Of a DNA stretch of 64,000 nt, positions 51,801 to 64,000 are shown in pieces. The position numbers were made by a program, and so were the translations under genes. Positions within the stretch are counted from its first letter, which is position 1, and each line of letters starts with the position of its first letter. The stretch comes from Congeria kusceri (taxonomy: Eukaryota > Mollusca > Bivalvia > Myida > Dreissenidae): positions 70,183,069-70,247,068 of the forward strand of contig CM051025.1 in the NCBI GenBank assembly GCA_027627225.1. Reading direction: 5' to 3'. The notes under the pieces were generated by a model that was not told where the DNA came from, did not search any database, and was given only the letters and a program-made list of their open reading frames with translations.

Positions 51801-54237
51801 CTCGTTGTCATATAACTCGCTTATCTTCTCCGCAATCTTAGTGGGCCTGTTCACGTCACTCAGGTCAGCGATGTTCGGGTTATTATCGCGGATTTTGCTC
51901 GATGCACGAGCATTTAATCTAATACACACATCCGTAATGTTTGTTTACCAACATAAATATATGAAAGCTTTATAAATATTATACATTTTTATGGATGAAA
52001 AGTTTATTATGTTGAATAATGAATCAACTTTGCGTTGGAATATTTTACATAAAACAAGAACTAACACTGTATGTGATTAATACCCCCACATACAGCTTTG
52101 ACACATATAAAGAGGTTGCAGATGTATTTCTTTGACACAGAACAATGTTTTGTCTGTCAAGAAGACCTACACAAGAGGAAAATTGAGCTTGAAATGCAAA
52201 AACAAAAGTACAATATATGCCCTGGGAAACTATGACCTGAAACTTTGAGCTACAGACCTTGTGCTTGCATTTGTCTCAAAATGATATCACCTCTCCAGAC
52301 AAGTTGCACAAACGTTTGCTTCCTACAACAAATTCATTCTTATATTTGACCTTAAAGTTTGACCTTGGAATCACATACCTTGTTCTTGCCTTGGACACAT
52401 CCAGTCATAATGGTGAGCACTGTGTTCTAAGTTATTGCAGAATCCCTCTTTATATGTACATTACAACATGTAACACAAATGTAATTTCTTATTGTGACCT
52501 TTGACCTCTAAATGTGACCTTTAAATTTACTGTATGCGTCATGTAAGATAAAATCCATGGTCTGATCATGGAGAATAATATTCTGATGTTATATTAAAAT
52601 CCATCTAGGCATACCAATGTAACGGAGCAGAAACGAAATTGAAGCATTTGACCTTTCACCTTAAATGGTGAACTTTACCTTTGACGGACAAGCATGGGTC
52701 ATGTACGTAACACACCGTCTGGTCATTGGGAATAATAATCTTCAGTTATATTAAAATCCTTCCAAGCATTATTTACGAAGTTACGGAGCGGCAACTTATA
52801 TGGACGGACGTAGAGACGAACGGACGGACAGATGTACAGACCAACACGTACGAGTTCTATATAGCCCCCACTTTTATCCAAAAGTGGTGTTATAATTGCA
52901 ATATATTTCTGGTTTTTTAATTCTACTGAAATACATAAAATAACATATTTATCGTTCCTCAGGACACTTTTAATATATATTTAAGTTTTGAAGTAAAATG
53001 TACAAACTAGTACCTAGTCAATGCGTCATCCTTCTCTGCTTTTTCTTGTTGATACAGTCGCCGAAGGCTTGCGTTCTCGCTTTGAACATATCTGGTATCA
53101 TTTTGAAGTTCCAACAGTCTCTTTTGCAACCTATACATACAAATTCTGATTATTTTAGAACTTAAAGGGACTTGTTCACAGATTGTTGCATTAAAAAAAG
53201 AAAAGAAAACACAAGTTCGGTCCTGTCGGGGTTCGAACCCGAGACCTCCGATTTAAAAGTCTATATCGCCTTAACCACTCGGCTATTTCGATTTCTGTAT
53301 ACATCCCTGCAGTATTTACTTCATGTAAGTGATCCACGTGTTGTCACTTATTTTAACGAAAACATCAGAAACACTCCAAATTATTCCATCGTTTAGCGTT
53401 ACAAACGCTTGATAATTTTATGATTTCAACCGATGATTACTCATAAACGAAACGGTATTTACAGTATAATTCAATGTCCGTAGTGTTATTTCGCTCCCTT
53501 GTAAAAAGTCTTCTTTTATTTTTGAAATCCGTGACAAAAAGTTGAAAAATATCAATTCGTAAATCTGTGAACATGGCCCTTTAAAGAAAATACTTTAAGC
53601 AATTAATTGATTTATTCTACACAAATTAATGCACTCTCACTGATATGGGTATTAATATACATGAACATGGGCCTGTGTGCGTAAGATACAAATTTATCAA
53701 CTATAATATGAGGTATATTTACTTAGCATTTTCCTCCCTTAGTCCATTGTTTTCTTTTTCTAAACTTGCAATCTGATCTTGTGAACTGTTGAGCCTATAA
53801 AAAAAAAACAATTGCAATGTCCAAAAACTATATATCATCATTGATTATATTCAAAACCTAATATAAAGTTGGTTACAATTAAATATTATACTATTTCAGA
53901 TACTTTTGTTATACAAATGCTGAGTCTTGTAATGATGGTCGCCTGTTTTAATTTTAACATTAGGTTAGAATAACTATATCTTTGCTTAGTATATTTGTTT
54001 TTGCATTATAATAACAGAAACAGACACATTGTAAAATTCATTTTGAAGTTTTACTTAAATGTTATGAACTTTCATGTAAAAGTGTTCTACAATTGAAGTA
54101 ATAACATACTGTGTCAAATTCCAATATTTTATATTTTAATGAACTTATAATATTTAGTATTGTGCCGAAATTTACAGTGCAATGTTTTTATCTCTCTCTG
54201 CCTTTGCAGCTTCTAATTTGTTTCTCCACATCGTGTC
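45869..54237 (-). CDS. SPATA18-like: MIEAP/SPATA18-like gene, copy B'
   Basis: Exons in transcript order are 54237-54176, 53794-53723, 53130-53014, 51918-51723, 51558-51469, 51069-50956, 47072-46890 and 46045-45869 (62, 72, 117, 196, 90, 114, 183 and 177 nt). Together they give 1011 nt in one frame, 336 residues plus stop. The first three are a coiled coil. The 196-nt exon carries LSDVNRPTKIAEK. The last two carry DPPLFMNFNAGEKFDTSLFK, GPYVEFL and VWPALHLHKDGPLLSKG, followed by a short basic tail (KRQTSHDSSVRKRSK). The tail is 56 residues shorter than in gene A. No upstream exon matching exon 1 of gene A was seen in 54238-57370. Translation could start at the Met in the third codon of the 62-nt exon, giving 334 aa, or an undetected exon may exist. 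Its near-identical twin is copy B. Confidence 0.75.
47773..50443. repeat. Copy-2 arrays in the intron of gene B'
   Basis: Same three arrays as 480-1190, 1325-2060 and 2560-3150, displaced by 47293 bases, including the GGAC microsatellites near 49289 and 50365. Confidence 0.7.
53166..53580. mobile_element. TTAA-flanked MITE with tRNA-like core (copy 2)
   Basis: Duplicate of the element at 5873-6287, carried along by the 47.3-kb duplication. It has the same TTAA flanks, terminal inverted repeats and box A/box B core, with one substitution noted (TCTGTAG to TCCGTAG near 53479). Confidence 0.7.
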
Positions 54238-56042
54238 CTCATCGTGTCATCATTAGTATATGTGACAGACAGAAACTACACCTTGTGTAGTTAGGCCAAA
54301 ACAAAACAGTTCTGATTTTGGGAAACCCGACCGTATCGTGCGAACCACCCCCCCCCCCCCGCCCCCCGTCCGGTCCCCCGACCCTAAAGTTTTAACAGAC
54401 GATCGTTTTCCGTGAATGTGGCATATTTTTTATTTTTTAGAGAATTAATAGTGATTAACTAGATAATCCGTGTCGGAAAGACTTTTTATATTATTAACTG
54501 AGTATTCTGGATCCCTTAATGGATGAATGCTATTGCCGGTTAAGCCTTTGCGATCTGTTTCGCTTTTATGGTTATACTTTTAAAAAAACTTTAACAAAAC
54601 TAAATCACTACCCTACCTAACTTTTTAGACCGCTGTCCGAAACATACCCTTTTTTGGCCTTATTAAAATTTTATAGTTTGTCTGTTAAGACGCCTCCTCT
54701 CTACGCGACAAGAACGGCCAATATGCCAATACGGTTCTTAACGGGTTCAAACTGATTGGTGCAAGATATAACATGGTTTTCGCTCCATAAACTGACCTTG
54801 GTCGTCAGTAGGTATAGCCAGCAAAAGGAATACATAATGTCTTTAGCTGAACAAAAATCCGTTCACAAACGCCGGTGTCAAATGTTTGAGAAGATGTCTG
54901 AGAATTAAGAGAGCATGGAAACTGGGCAACATGATTGCTTAAAACTTATGAATCCATGTTTAAATCATGACAACCTGTATATAGTCGTGCTAACGTTGTA
55001 TGTCGCCTGTATACATTCGCAAGTTCTGAATCCGTAAACAAATCGCCCAAAACCATATAAACTCAAATGAAAGTCGTATAAAGCGCTACAATTCATCATT
55101 GCTGCTATATATATACTGCATTATATAATTATTATATTTGCGGTCACTTCACAAACACAAACCTCTATACTAAGCGGTTCACTAACCACATTTTGCTTTT
55201 TCTGCAAAGAAAACCTGAAATCAAACGAACACTCGAGCGTGACCAGAAATAACTCGCACCTCGTAGACATATATATATTATATTCAATATATATATTTAT
55301 ATATTCTATTTATAGTAATCGTACTACTGAGTAAGCCAGAGACAATGACGCTCAAAGCAAACCCACCGGATATAATCATTGTTACATTTTAATTAATTTT
55401 AATAGGGTCACAAAGGTAAATAACAGTTCTTTGCTCTACGCGTTTGCGACCATATGCTTAAACGGATCATAATGATTTGTAGTCATTTATAAGGCGGTGA
55501 CCCAAGAAAGAAATCTGATTTTGTTTTTCAAAATCCAGCAAGTGGATTCAAACAAGAAGATTTTCAAAGTTTTTATTAAAGCCATGAAGGAAATTGTCCC
55601 TGGGGGGAAATGTTTTACCAAAAAAATTATTTGAAGGAAATAGGTGAAGGGTAAGCAAATGAAGCTTTCTGTTATTTTTTTTATATAGAACCAATTTCTG
55701 TTCCCAGCGCTGGCGGCCATAAGTTTTCACAGATCAAAATGGTTTGAAGGTATTTATTAGCAGATCACCCTAGAAACAATTCTTTTAAATTATTTCGAAA
55801 CCCAGCAATTAGTTTCTGAGCAGATTTTGAAAATGTTCAATATGGCCATATACAGCAAACTGAAGGAGTTTGGCTAAAGGGTCACCCAAGGGACATTTCT
55901 GTGAAATTATTTTTTAATTAATCAGTAATTTCTGAAAACCAATATTAAAAGTCATTTTGCTATTTAAGTGTATACAAGAACGTGGAGATTCTACGAATAC
56001 CAGTTTTTTCGAACGCAATGAAGGTTCATTATAATATCGCAG

Positions 56043-57253
56043 AAACCATTATCTATTTTAAGTAACAGTGACCTTGACCTTCACCCTACCCAGCCTATAT
56101 GTGATCCCAAGCAAGTTCTTAGATAAGGTATCTTTGTATGAAGCTTCATTATAGTATCTGAATTCGTTCTTCAGTTATTGCTCAGAAACCATATTTCTAT
56201 TTTTTGTAACGGTGCCCTTGACTTCAACCACCCAATATGCAATCCCGAGCAAGGTTTTGATATCAGGCATCTTTATAAGACGTTTCATTATAATATCTAA
56301 ATTCAATTGATTTATTAAGCGGAAACAATTTTTATATTCTTAGTAACAGTGACCTTTGTCCTTGACCCTTTCCGACCCATATGAAATCGCAAACAGGGTG
56401 TTGATATAAGGGCCTATGTATGAAGTTTAATTCCAATATCTCAATTTGTTATTGAGTTATTGAGCGAATACCGTTTTTTTTATTAACAGTGATCTTAATC
56501 TACCCCACCCACTCCATATGCAATCACAAGCGAGACATTGAAATAAGGTATCTATGTATGCAGTATCATTAAAATAACTCACTTAGTTCTCGAGTTATAG
56601 AACGGAAACCCCAGTTTGAAGCCGCCCCGACGGGCCCAGGGGGCATGGCCAGTTTCGATCCCAGGGCTATAATCTGAACTTTGTAGAGGACCACTATACG
56701 ATTTACAAACCATTTACGAAATCTGTGGACCTTGGGGTTTCAGAGGAGGATATTTTAAAAGTCGTTTGCTACCTAAGTGTATAATAACCATGTGACCCCA
56801 GTGGGCGTGGCCAGTTTTGACCCCAAGGGAATAATTTGAACTATCATTGCAATGGACCACTTTATGATGTTACATACTAAATATGAAACCTCTGGGCCTT
56901 GGGGTTACAGAGAAGATGTTTTAAGTGATTTGCTTTTTAAGTGTATATAAACCATGTGACTCTCAAGGCGTGGCCACTTTTGACCTGAAGGGAATAATTT
57001 AAACAATCTGTGTTGAGGACCACTATATGATGTTACATACCAAATACGAAACCTATGCCGTTTCAGATGAGATTTTTAAAGTTATCAAGTGCTAAGTCTA
57101 TATTTAGCTCTGAATGATCTGAACAACTTTAAAAGAGGGTAACCCAAGGATTATTAAGTTTCGTTAAAATCTGCCAAGCGGTTTAGGAGGAGTAGTCGTT
57201 TGAAGTACAAAGTTAACACACGCTCGACGGATGCCGCGAGACGGACATCACGG
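56043..57253. repeat. Copy-2 ~140-bp and ~165-bp arrays
   Basis: Duplicates of 8750-9300 and 9310-9960 between B' and A'. Confidence 0.7.
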
Positions 57254-57370
57254 TATCCTAACAGCTCAGCATGAGCGCTATGAACATATCTTATGTAGTG
57301 TCAAATGTTGTAAAAGCAACACATGTCCGGTTACAATGTAATATACAAGCAGACATGGTCACAATGTGCC

Positions 57371-60300
57371 TTACACTGTTGTGGACGGGTAAACCTCTCC
57401 AGACGGGGTACCAGTGTAGCAATCGTTTGATTGTTGTCCAGAGAATGGTGGTGTCAGCATCATTGAGCTGACGAAATCGTGTTGATTTTGTCGCCCTCTT
57501 TTCGTCGGATTAGCTGCATAGATACTCATGTTTGCCAGTTGGTTTTTCAAACCATGCACTGAGGACTGTGGGGCCATAATTCTCTTTCCACCGACACTAT
57601 CTTGTGACATTTGTTGTGTGGAATCTTTGCGTTGCTGTGGGCGTATTGTTGTACCTTGAACTACACCTTTGCTCAAAAGGGGACCGTCCTTGTGAAGATG
57701 GAGTGCAGGCCAGACCTGATTTGTCCATACATGTTTTTTAGTTAATAATAAATTGTAAATAAAATATGTTCTTTACTGCCTAAGTTGTCCCCGGTCGTAC
57801 CTTTAACGTTTTTGGTTCAAACAAGTACAAGGAGCTACTCATTGTTTTAGTGTGCCGAAAACAAACATAATGACATCAGACAATTATTTGATACGTCCAT
57901 GTATTTGTTATTAAATTCAAATTCAGGTGGTACCAAAACAGAAGCAGTGTGTTCGCTATGGGCCTGTCTGTAACTTGCTACTATGACTAAAAAACCAATT
58001 AGAACAAATATAAATACATAGAACATCTAAGTATGGTACTCATAAATATATGACTTTACTTATTTTTTGAGGTGTCATAAATCAGGAAATCTTTATTTCA
58101 GTTCCGAATGTGTATTTGGCAGTAATAAGTTGCATCCTATTGACGTTAACAGTCTGTTAAGGCATCGTATATTACGACGTCATAATACACTTTATCCGAT
58201 TCTGCATAACAACCACTGCCATAATCAAAGTTTATTCGCTCGAGAATAAACCATTGTATTTTATGCACGCTTGTCTTCTACTTCAGCATCTAGTAATTTT
58301 TTTATAGTCCATTTAATGTCCATGAGTCAACTATTCATGAGATCACGTTTTGCCCGTTCGATAGCTCTTGTATCGCTAGTATAAATTCGGTCATTATTCT
58401 ACATTCATTTTAACCTTCCGTTCGATATTGGGTAAGTCACATAGTTTATTCAGAAAAAAACCCTGCAATTCTTATTATCAACTTGGATACTCGCCATTTT
58501 GTAATTTATTTATTTTTCATGCCTACAGGGTAACATCACCTATCGTCGCCAAGGCTTTTTCTTAATGCGGAAGATATCAGTAATGGACTGCCGGTGTCAA
58601 GCTTCTCTTGATATAGTCTTTTATGTGTCATGAACGTTATTATGTTTGTATCTCTCAATGCTCTGAAGGCAAGATCCTTTTAAAAATGCCCTTCCGGTAC
58701 TGGGGATATTAGTTTTGCCATCTATTTGTTATGACATATGTATATGTTTAATTGCAAATGAACATATTTATTGTACGTGTCAGGTATATAGTATTATCGC
58801 AAAAATATATCACCGAAAATTGAATTACGCAAGTAGAAAATTAAAAAAAATATAGACCGGTGCGTCCAAACACTTCAATATATATTACAACAAGTCTTGT
58901 CACAGTATGAACCGTATGCCCCCAAATCATATACTTACCAGAGGTAGGCAACACAATGTCAGTTACACGTTGCCAAAAATAACGCTTCCTACAAAAACAG
59001 TTATGGTCATTGTACTCTGCACTTCCTCTCAACACCCTCTATCAATATATGCTGTTTTATTTCAAATATCTTCAATACTAATGTAGATATGCACTGCACA
59101 AAAAAATTAATTGAAGGACAATAACTCCGTAAATATTTAAAAATGAGTTATCGTCCTTGTACTCTGCCCTTTCTCTCAACGTCCTCTATCACATGATGTG
59201 GTTGATTTAAAATCCTTTCAAAACAAATGGAGTAATGCTCTACACAAAACACAAAAAAGGGCAGTAATTCCATACATATTGAAGAAAGAGTTATGGTCCG
59301 TGTACTCTGCACATCCACTTATTGTCCTCTATCATTGTATGAAGTTCATTTTAATCCCTTAAATACTAATGGAGTTATCCTCCACACAAGGAAATAGAAC
59401 GAAGGGCAATAACTCCGTAACATTTAAGACAGAGTTAAGGTCCTTGTACTCTGAAGATTCTCTCATTATCCACTACCTTCTTTAAAGTTACATTTGAATC
59501 CTTTCAATAATAATGGAAGTATGCTCCGCTAAAGAAAATTAATGCCCCGCACAAGAAAATTAAGCAAGGGCAATACTTTTGTAAATATAAATGAAAGAAT
59601 TATGTTCTTTGTACTATGCCCTTACTCTCATTGTCCTCTATCATTTTATGAAGTGTCATTAGAATCCCTTCAATACAAATGTATTTATACTCTGCACAAG
59701 AAAATGTATGCTTCACATAAGGAAATAAAACAAAGCACAATGATACCGTAAATATTAAAGAAAGAGTTATGGCTCTTGTGCTATGAAATTCCTCTTGTTG
59801 TCCTCTATATATGTTTAAAGTTTCATTTGCATTCAATGCTAATAAAATAAACAAAGGGCAATAACTCTGTAAATATTGAAGAAAGGACTGTGGTCCTTGT
59901 ACACTGCAATTTGTCTCATTGTCGTCTATATTTATATAAAATTCATTTGATTCCCTTCAATACTAATGGAGTTATGCTCCGCACAAGAATCGTGAAAGAC
60001 GGACGGACGGACGGACGGACGATGCCATTACTATATTCCCCCGAAGATCCCTTCGAGAGGGCATAAAAATATAATTAAAATGGAAAACTTCACAATATAG
60101 ACAGGGGGACAGAATAGCCTTAGTGTTTAAAAACAAAATTATCCGCATAATTTAATATCATGATTATAATCAAGTTTTTTTTCCGTCTCACCTACAACAT
60201 GATCCTTATCTAGTCAACATTCACTTTTACTTTAAATTGCATCACCATTAAAGCTTACCAAGAACTCCACATACGGGCCTAGGGTAGTACTATAGTCTTT

Positions 60301-63300
60301 GAAGTGTGATGTGTCAAACTTCTCTCCGGTGTTGAAGTTCATAGACAGAGGCGGGTCTTGGACCGCTGCCAACCAGCAAACCTCGACACACTTGTCGTAG
60401 TAGGCAGTCAGGTCATCGCATTCAAGATCGCTAGGCACCAATGTCTGTAAAGTGTCAATAGCAAAATGTGTCATATAAGTAAAATTATCAGACAAATAAA
60501 CTCATAATGAGATCCCGAAACTATGAAAATGAATTGAACAACTGTCGTAATTATTCAACTTTTGCCTATAATAGTGTGCACTATGCTCAATATGGAAGCT
60601 CATGATTATTCCGTTTCTGTATGTAACCAATTCGAAATAAAGAGTGTTAAACATAAGCTATTCGCAAATAAAACATGTCTAGAGTTGAAGAGCGCCAAAC
60701 TACAGGTTACGTGGTGGTTCACGTATTCCTCTACAATAAGACGGCTGACTAGCAAACGCACGCTTGTCAGGGCAATTTTTGCGAACGAAACATTTAACAT
60801 AAACGGTCGCATCAAAGGCGTATAACTTTATTATAAGACGGCTCACTAGCAAATATACTAGAATCATGGCTATTTCTCCAAGCTCTACTAGTACATTATA
60901 TAAATAGTGCTGGGGTTATAGGTATTTATCTCTTTAATAAGGCAGCACCATAGCAAAATTTTGCTTCTCTCAACATACGCGGTGGCAATAAATATATTAT
61001 TAATATTATTAACTAAAGTTTACATAAAGCGAACGTAGCATGTTGTATATATATATATATGCATAACGGTTTGTTTTTACAGAGGTATTCGCTTTTACCA
61101 TATTTGCGGTTACGCCCTACATTTTCAGGGAACCGATTTAAACGACCTGCGTTGGAAGATAACCAATATTAAAATAGTAAATTAAATCCCAAGAATACTT
61201 TGCCCGAATTTACACAGTTCAAATTGTCTGGTATTTACACGATGAACGTTTGGAGCATTCAATATGAGCGAACATAATCCTTTATTTAAGAACAAATCAT
61301 AGGCACAATTTAGCAAAAGAATAACACAAGCAAAATGTATAATAAAATAAAGAAATAACTACTACAAGCAACATACTCCGTATATAAACAGTGTTATTTA
61401 CATGTAATTAAATTAATCATAATTAAAAAATAAACGGTCCAAAATCAACAAAATTAAGACTTTCCAATCGCATGCGCTTAACCAGATATTTGCTGATCCA
61501 CCTAATTAAGAAAGTCACGAGACCATGTAAGACATATATCTGGTTTTTGAAATAATGCTTTTCATCATAGGCTTTAGGAAAATGCATCATAGAAAATACA
61601 AGCGGCATATCTGTTAATTAATAGTAACAGTGAAATAGTAAACAAGAAGGAAAAAGTAGACTAGCCTAGACCTGTTTACAAAGTGCCCAAGTGTCACACC
61701 TTTTGCATGAAAAAATTTGACGGTCATGTGTTTAACGAATTGAAATCAATTAAAGGTCTTGATAGAGAATTTGGTGCATATATTTAAAAATATTCCATAA
61801 GTTTTAGACAAAATGCTTTGCAAAATTTTACTATCGACATGTACGGAAAACTGCGGCCATGCATTCAAGATTCAAAAGCATTTGAAAGAAATGTGCACAA
61901 AGAACATCACTACTAAACATTTTTGCAATTACCATATAATAAAATTTAAAAGATGATCAAAATCCAGGTGCATAAATAGAGAAACTTATAAAAACAGCTA
62001 AAGGAATTTATTTTAGACAGTGACACAGTGAGTATACGGATAACTTGATAACTGGAACAACAACATATACAGAACATACATATGATTTCACTAAAGTCAT
62101 CCGTCTTGGACCGGACAGAGGACATCCATCGAGAGCGTAAAAATGGTGTAAATTCACACACAACTTCACATTGACCCATATTAAATCTAATAACAAACAC
62201 ATGTGACTACAACTTAACTGCATACTATTGACATGTCAAATAAATAAATAGTAACAACGAACAAACAAGAATTATTTGAATAAACTTTTAATTACTCGGT
62301 TTTCGAATGCTTATATGACATTACATTACTCAGCTATCAAAATTATCTGAATACATTTGATAAAAAACCATATTTTTAACGAGTCGAAATTATTTAAAGT
62401 AACTAGAATAAATCTTACCATTCTAGTAAATATTTTTGAAATTAGTTCATTCATTTCGGAAAAAGAAAATTTTCAATATTTTAATTATTCTCATACATGA
62501 AAAATTACCCCGCCCCATAACAGCCATGTCGTTTAACAAAAAATAATAGAAGAAATTAAGTAAAGGAACTTAGAAACATTCCTGCCATGTTTGGTTAATG
62601 ATCATTAAGCTTTACCATGCAAATAATTGTCGGGCGAAATTTGCTGACGACGTGCGATGGAAGACGTACAATTGCTGATCACATGAACTCACAATGAGCT
62701 TTGCCTAGACGAGCGAAAAACAAAGCTTATACCGGAATATAAAATACATTCTCTCATAATACATCCACCAGTAATACATACACGCTTAAGGACATTGAAG
62801 ACATTCTGAGCTCTGAGTATCCAAAACGCTTTAATCTGCTGTTGCATTTCCTTCGTCAGGGCCACTTTATACTCGGACCATTTAAGTTTAAATTCCTAGA
62901 TCAAATTGTAAACAATATACAAAAAACAACGCCGTCATTAGAATGATGACAAAACAAGAAATATACTTTCCTGACTTTTCGAATTAATATACATGTATTA
63001 CAAACGATAAGTATGCATATATACGTTTCCCTGTTACATGCTGTAAATTGTATTTATTTTGCTGAACAGACGGTGATGATGTAATTGCCTATCAATGACC
63101 AAGAAAATCTTGCTATGCCAACGATACATATACGAAATAAGAGAAGAGTTAAATTACTCTAAAATAGTTTAAGAATGTTATGTAAAATGTATGATTTCTA
63201 CTCTAGACTATATAGACAATTATATAAAGAACAATGATTATTTTCATGTCGTTTAATCCACGATCATGTGTGATTTCATTGTGCCAGTATTACAACCTGA

Positions 63301-63865
63301 TTTTAATATATTTGTATGCTTGTCAATCGTTAATCAACCCCTACAAGCCTACCTGTGGAATGTTTCTAGGCAGTTCTATTGCACTCTGAACTTGTTCAAA
63401 GAAATCCTGCCAAGCCATATTTTGGCACTGATCATTTATATTCTAGAAAAACAAATACGCGTGCATAATCTGTGTAATCCAGAATTTTTCATCCAGACAA
63501 CAAATTCAAATTGATTTTTTTCGTTTAAAAATAGTTAAGTTGTGTATAATACCGTAATTAGAAGATTTAGAATAGTTAAGTACTTTTTAAAATAATTTAT
63601 TACTTAAGAGAACATCACTTGCCTTTGGTCTTCCAATTACAAGTCCACTTGAAACCCATTTAATGTTACCTTCAGCACATTTAACAGTGTCTTCACTACA
63701 TCCATGTCAGGATGGCTTTTCTTCAAACTGTCAAACGCATCTGTCCACTCGTTTTCATACAGTTCGCTCATTTTTTCTGCAATCTTGGTGGGTCTGTTCA
63801 CGTCGCTCAGGTCGGTAATGTTCGGGTTGTTATCGCAGTCTGTGTTCGATGCAACTGCACTTAAT
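57371..63865 (-). CDS. SPATA18-like: MIEAP/SPATA18-like gene, copy A' (5' part off window)
   Basis: Twin of gene A. The exons seen are 63865-63670, 63442-63353, 62895-62782, 60444-60259 and 57715-57371, all with intact splice sites and frames. The expected next upstream exon (about 64340-64260) is past the window edge. The one coding change I noticed is at 62885, where CCT becomes CTT, so EFKPKW reads EFKLKW; pseudogene C has the same Leu. Functional notes are as for gene A. Confidence 0.75.
58989..60074. repeat. Copy-2 'GGCAATAACTCC' array
   Basis: Duplicate of 11690-12775 in the last intron of A', with the (GACG)n run at about 59998-60022. Confidence 0.75.
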
Positions 63866-64000
63866 CTGCATACATATCATGTTAAACATCGTAATATAAT
63901 CATAATTAAAAAAATGACCGGGGCACCAGTTGGAATGTTACGTTTGCAGAGTACATGCAGTATAAAAAACAGAATAACAATGCATGTAGTTCAATAAACA

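Larger units (their letters stand above)
42725..52510. repeat. Older paralogous block B'
   Basis: Collinear partner of block C. It contains the 3' flank, the last five exons and the intervening introns of gene B'. Relative to C it lacks the 1.36-kb and 0.7-kb insertions but has its own 259-bp insertion at 43620-43878. Confidence 0.8.
47294..64000. repeat. Segmental duplication, copy 2
   Basis: Near-identical partner of 1-16700 in direct orientation. It includes most of gene B' and the 3' part of gene A'. Differences from copy 1 are mainly single substitutions, plus an extra ATGGTC near 57354 and one extra T near 61543. The similarity is still present at the last base of the window. Confidence 0.95.

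Overview
The window is AT-rich eukaryotic DNA. It has small exons with GT/AG splice sites, long introns, tRNA-derived SINEs, MITEs and many short tandem arrays that end in GGAC-type microsatellites. These repeat classes, with phrases such as 'GGCAATAACTCC' and 'GCTCAGGTGAGC', are typical of bivalve mollusc genomes. A heterodont bivalve is my best guess, but the genus cannot be fixed from sequence alone.

All protein-coding content I can support belongs to one family on the minus strand: mitochondria-eating-protein-like (MIEAP/SPATA18-like) genes in a tandem cluster. Copy A (10072-28824) assembles into a phase-consistent nine-exon, 457-aa gene. Copy B (3663-6944, its last two exons beyond the left edge) and its twin B' (45869-54237, complete at the 3' end) have intact central and C-terminal exons, but I find no first exon. 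Copy C (34998-42230) is a clear pseudogene. Copy A' (57371-63865) is the twin of A, cut by the right edge. The shared exons carry a 'LSDVNRPTKI..K.SELY..EWTDAF' region and a C-terminal 'DPPL..F..GEKFDTS.FK.Y' plus 'VWPALHLHKDGPLLSKG' block.

Two duplication layers explain the layout. A recent one makes 1-16700 and 47294-64000 nearly identical (offset 47293-47300), so the period is about 47.3 kb and the duplication runs off both edges. An older one relates the C block (about 30.7-42.56 kb) to the B' block (about 42.73-52.5 kb), with clear divergence and block-specific insertions and deletions.

Region by region: 1-3662 is the B intron with three repeat arrays; 3663-6944 holds B exons, with a TTAA-flanked MITE carrying a tRNA-like core at 5873-6287; 6945-10071 is intergenic and repetitive; 10072-28824 is gene A, whose 10.7-kb first intron holds 165-bp-type arrays, a broken Crypton-like tyrosine recombinase relic (21677-24240) and a foldback (24867-25033); 28825-34997 is intergenic with SINEs and a 1.36-kb element; 34998-42230 is pseudogene C; 42231-45868 is intergenic; and 45869-64000 repeats the B and A loci.

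MIEAP proteins act in mitochondrial quality control in vertebrates. That these paralogs do so here is inference from family membership only.
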